Both the position numbers and the translations under genes were made by a program. This document shows, piece after piece, positions 61,539-64,000 of a stretch of 64,000 bases of DNA. Each line of letters opens with the position of its first letter. Positions within the stretch are counted from its first letter, which is position 1. Under the pieces are notes generated by a model, which was not told where the DNA came from, searched no databases, and saw only the letters and a program-made list of their open reading frames with translations. The stretch is from Microstegium vimineum (Eukaryota; Streptophyta; Magnoliopsida; Poales; Poaceae): the NCBI GenBank assembly GCA_022036555.1, contig CM039126.1, positions 31,395,925 to 31,459,924 on the forward strand, read 5' to 3'.

Positions 61539-62534
61539 CCCGCCCGCAGTCGCAGCGGGAGGCTCCCGGACGCAAAGGCTGGATCGAAATTCGCGAAAGA
61601 GTGCTGTCGGAAGCCCTTTAGTCATGATGTCGGCGAATTGGTGAGAGGAGGGCACATGGAGAACCCGAATCTCACCAAGGGCCACCTTTTCGCGGACGAA
61701 GTGAATGTCGATCTCGATGTGCTTCGTTCGCTTGTGGTAAACAGGGTTGGCCGTCATGTAGATGGCGCTGACATTGTCGCAGAAGACAATGGTGGCGGAG
61801 GGCAGCCGGATGTGGAGCTCCTGGAGTAACTGTCGAAGCCAGCAGCATTCGGCCACAACGTGAGCCACGACCCGATATTCTGCCTCAGCGCTGGAGCGGG
61901 ACACCGTGGTCTGGCGCTTGGAGGACCAGGAAACCAGGTTGTCGCCGAGATAGACGTAGAAGCCAGAGGTGGATCGTCGAGAGTCAGGACAGCCTGCCCA
62001 GTCAGCGTCAGAGTAGGCAGTCAGCTTGTCGACAGAGCCGGTGCCAATGTGAAGACCTGAGGAGAGAGTCCCCTGAATGAAGCGTAGAATGCGCTTGATG
62101 AGCGCACGATGGGGCTCGCGCGGGGCATGCATGAAGAGGCACACCTGCTGAACAACATATGCCAGATCAGGACGAGTTAGCGTCAGGTACTGGAGAGCCC
62201 CTGCCAGGCTCCTGTACTCGGATGCGTCCTTCTCTGATAGCAGAACCCCGTCGGTCGCGGATAGCTTGGCGTGAGTGTCAACGGGTGTCGATGTCGGATG
62301 ACACTCAGCCATGCCCGCGCGCTGAAGGAGCTCAACAGCGTACTGGCGCTGGGAGAGGAAGAGGCCGTCTGAAGAGCGTGTGACGGCGATGCCGAGGAAG
62401 TGGTGGAGGGCGCCAAGATCTGTCATGGCGAACTCGGAGCTCAGCCGAGCCACAATGCGCTGAAGGAGGGCCGAGGACGAGGCGGTGAGCACGATGTCGT
62501 CGACGTACAACAGTAGGTAGGCGAGGCTCGTCCT
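61533..62534 (-). CDS. RT C-terminal half and RNase H of Copia element A
   Basis: Reading begins LAYLLLYVDDIVLTASSS, so the RT catalytic YVDD is the first recognisable motif; upstream RT is beyond the insertion of element B. It continues LGALHHFLGIAVTRSSDG and LAGALQYLTLTRPDLAYV. RNase H follows: YSDADWAGCPDSRRSTSG, SAEAEYRVVA, VFCDNVSAIYMTANPV and FADIMTKGLPTALF, ending in the LTR. Catalytic residues of RNase H look intact and no stop is present. Confidence 0.9.
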   Translation of the reverse strand, partial: RTSLAYLLLYVDDIVLTASSSALLQRIVARLSSEFAMTDLGALHHFLGIAVTRSSDGLFLSQRQYAVELLQRAGMAECHPTSTPVDTHAKLSATDGVLLSEKDASEYRSLAGALQYLTLTRPDLAYVVQQVCLFMHAPREPHRALIKRILRFIQGTLSSGLHIGTGSVDKLTAYSDADWAGCPDSRRSTSGFYVYLGDNLVSWSSKRQTTVSRSSAEAEYRVVAHVVAECCWLRQLLQELHIRLPSATIVFCDNVSAIYMTANPVYHKRTKHIEIDIHFVREKVALGEIRVLHVPSSHQFADIMTKGLPTALFREFRSSLCVREPPAATAGGC

Positions 62535-62766
62535 TGAAGGAAAGTATAATCAGGAATAGATTGGATTGATTGATATGAGGCAAGGTACAATTACATATAT
62601 ATACAGGCAAGGATCAAGAGTCCTATAAGGATCAAGAGTCCAGAGTCCTATAAGGATCAGGAGTCCTTGCTGTATCCGTATCTATCTGGCCTGCCATATC
62701 TATCTAACCCAAACAGTCCTGCGCCGATTAGGGTCCTGACCAGCCCAAAGGGCGTCTATTCTAACA
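62535..62766 (-). repeat. 3' LTR of Copia element B (232 bp)
   Basis: The minus strand starts TGTTAGAATAGACGCCC at 62766, after the purine tract GCGGGGGTG, and ends CTTTCCTTCA at 62535. It contains three direct repeats of AGGATCA.GAGTCC near 62610-62665. Confidence 0.85.
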
Positions 62767-62785
62767 CACCCCCGCAGTCCAAACG

Positions 62786-63973
62786 TCAGCCACTTTGCAC
62801 GTTTAGACTGGACCGAAACTCCGTGAAGACCGAAGAAGGCAGCCCTTTGGTGAAGATACCCGCATATTGTGAAGTGGTAGGAACATGCTGGACACGGAGA
62901 TCACCAATGGCAACTCGCTCTCGAACGAAGTGAAGATCAATCTCAATGTGCTTGGTACGCTGATGCTGAATTGGATTGGAGGATATGTAGACTGCGCTGA
63001 TGTTGTCACAATACACCAGCGTGGCGCGTCGAAGGGGCGTGTGCAGCTCGATGAGAAGCTGTCGCAGCCAGGTGGCTTCTGCAACTCCATTAGCCACTGC
63101 GCGATACTCAGCTTCAGCACTGGATCTTGATACTGTGTTCTGCCGCTTGGATGACCAGGAGACTAAGTTATCACCAAGGAACACCGCATAGCCCGAGGTG
63201 GACTTGCGAGTGTCTGGACAACCAGCCCAATCAGCATCGGTGTAAACGACAAGATCCGTAGAGGAAGATGGTCGCAACAGTAGACGAAGGTGAAGTGTGC
63301 CTCGGATATACCGGAGAATCCGCCTCAGGGCAGCAAGATGAGGCTCTCGAGGGGCGTGCATATGAAGGCACACTTGCTGAACGGCGTACGCAATGTCCGG
63401 ACGGGTGAATGTCAGATACTGTAGGGCGCCAGCAAGACTGCGAAAGTCTGTGGCATCAGACACTTGGGCCCCGTCAGCTGCAGCAATCTTTGGATTGGTG
63501 TCAACTGGAGTAGAGCAAGGCTTGCATTCTGCCATACCAGCGCGATCCAGAATATCCAACATGTACTGTCGCTGGGAGAGGAGTAAACCAGCACTGCTTC
63601 GCTGAACCTGCATACCGAGGAAGTGATGCAATTCTCCCAGATCTTTCATGGCAAACTCTCGCTGCAGGGCTGAGATGATCCGCCGAAGAAGATCAGAAGA
63701 GGAAGCTGTGAGGACAATGTCATCCACATAGAGCAACAAGTAAGCTGTGTCGGAGCCGCGATGGTAAATGAAGAGTGATGTATCTGACTTAGCTTCAACA
63801 AAACCGATGGACAGAAGGTAGGTAGCCATTCGACTGTACCAAGCACGTGGGGCCTGCTTGAGGCCGTAGAGGGACTTCTGGAGCAGGCAGACATACGCAG
63901 GACGAGTAGGATCCTCAAACCCGGAGGGCTGCTGGCAATACACTGTCTCATTCAGAGTCCCATGGAGAGACAT
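62786..63973 (-). CDS. RT-RNase H of Copia element B
   Basis: The 395-codon frame reads SLHGTLNETVYCQQPSGF, YGLKQAPRAWYSRMATYL, AYLLLYVDDIVLTASSS (catalytic YVDD) and LGELHHFLGMQVQRSSAG. RNase H follows: YTDADWAGCPDTRKSTSG, SSAEAEYRAVANG, YCDNISAVYISSNPI and YAGIFTKGLPSSVF. Upstream at 63970-64000 the expected IHQLDVKN is present in another frame, so a small deletion in a TC-rich stretch near 63968 causes a frameshift. Otherwise no stops. Confidence 0.9.
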   Translation of the reverse strand: MSLHGTLNETVYCQQPSGFEDPTRPAYVCLLQKSLYGLKQAPRAWYSRMATYLLSIGFVEAKSDTSLFIYHRGSDTAYLLLYVDDIVLTASSSDLLRRIISALQREFAMKDLGELHHFLGMQVQRSSAGLLLSQRQYMLDILDRAGMAECKPCSTPVDTNPKIAAADGAQVSDATDFRSLAGALQYLTFTRPDIAYAVQQVCLHMHAPREPHLAALRRILRYIRGTLHLRLLLRPSSSTDLVVYTDADWAGCPDTRKSTSGYAVFLGDNLVSWSSKRQNTVSRSSAEAEYRAVANGVAEATWLRQLLIELHTPLRRATLVYCDNISAVYISSNPIQHQRTKHIEIDLHFVRERVAIGDLRVQHVPTTSQYAGIFTKGLPSSVFTEFRSSLNVQSG

Positions 63974-64000
63974 TCTTAACGTCGAGCTGGTGGATGGGCC

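Larger units (their letters stand above)
61351..62534 (-). mobile_element. Copia element A (Ale/Retrofit-like), 3' part, interrupted by element B
   Basis: The LTR (61351-61538) and RT-RNase H coding region lie on the minus strand. The RT sequence stops at 62534, exactly where the LTR of element B begins. The rest of element A should reappear beyond element B, outside the window. It lies antisense in the third intron of the EDR4-like gene. Confidence 0.82.
61281..64000 (+). other. intron 3 of the EDR4-like gene, containing nested Copia elements, open at window edge
   Basis: The donor GTAAGA follows exon 3 at 61281. No further EDR4 exon is visible before the window ends. From 61351 the intron is occupied by two minus-strand Copia elements, the second inserted into the first. 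Confidence 0.7.
62535..64000 (-). mobile_element. Copia element B (Ale/Retrofit-like), nested in element A, cut by window edge
   Basis: The LTR (62535-62766) and RT-RNase H (62786-63973) lie on the minus strand. The element sits in the RT of element A; the flanking GTCCT (62530-62534) is the expected target duplication. It is closely related to element A, with similar motif spelling throughout. The 5' part is outside the window. Confidence 0.88.

Noticed and set aside
1..64000. A novel defence or biosynthetic gene cluster
   Set aside because: Apart from one EDR4-like gene, all supported coding sequences belong to transposable elements or their captured DNA.

Overview
This window reads as intergenic DNA from a grass nuclear genome, probably panicoid, with the start of one host gene near the right end. 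The evidence is layered LTR retrotransposons primed by initiator tRNA-Met, Stowaway and Tourist-type MITEs, an L1-type LINE carrying a tRNA-derived SINE, a Helitron remnant, and an intron-containing plant gene resembling ENHANCED DISEASE RESISTANCE 4 (EDR4). Two runs of exactly 100 N (10057-10156 and 43574-43673) are scaffold gaps.

Layout. 1-9355: Ty3/gypsy chromovirus (Tekay/Del-like) on the minus strand with a LTR of about 3.0 kb. 9356-10056: error-rich, LTR-like sequence running into gap 1. 10157-15219: 3' part of a Tat-lineage gypsy element with gag and protease but no visible reverse transcriptase or integrase. It carries an antisense F-box/Sel1-like ORF and an array of polypurine-tract-like motifs before its LTR. 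15220-21019: non-coding DNA with two MITEs, a SINE scrap and a non-autonomous hAT element. 21020-41742: an L1-type LINE (minus strand) split by a 13.6-kb Sirevirus-like Copia element (21985-35633, perfect 5-bp target duplication GTATC); a SINE sits in the LINE endonuclease. 41917-44309: Tourist-type MITEs and gap 2, where the two contig ends duplicate each other. 44573-46550: internally deleted Helitron. 48613-52345: small Copia derivative whose protease is fused in frame to its RNase H. 53752-57210: MITEs, a Sirevirus-type LTR fragment and a gypsy scrap. 57974 onward: EDR4-like gene (+), three exons visible, the third intron holding two nested Copia elements (61351-64000, open at the edge).

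The TE genes belong to separate copy-and-paste systems; most are broken by stops, frameshifts or deletions. Only the EDR4-like gene looks like a functioning host gene. I see no prokaryotic-style system, CRISPR array or gene cluster. The most interesting structures are (a) the palindromic GCGACGGA/TCCGTCGC cluster found in both Sirevirus LTRs and again inside the element before its extra ORF, (b) the gag-protease Tat element with an antisense gene that has its own TATA boxes, (c) the in-frame protease-RNase H fusion, and (d) the assembly artefacts at both gaps. All calls come from reading the sequence by eye; family names are by motif recognition and no database search was run.
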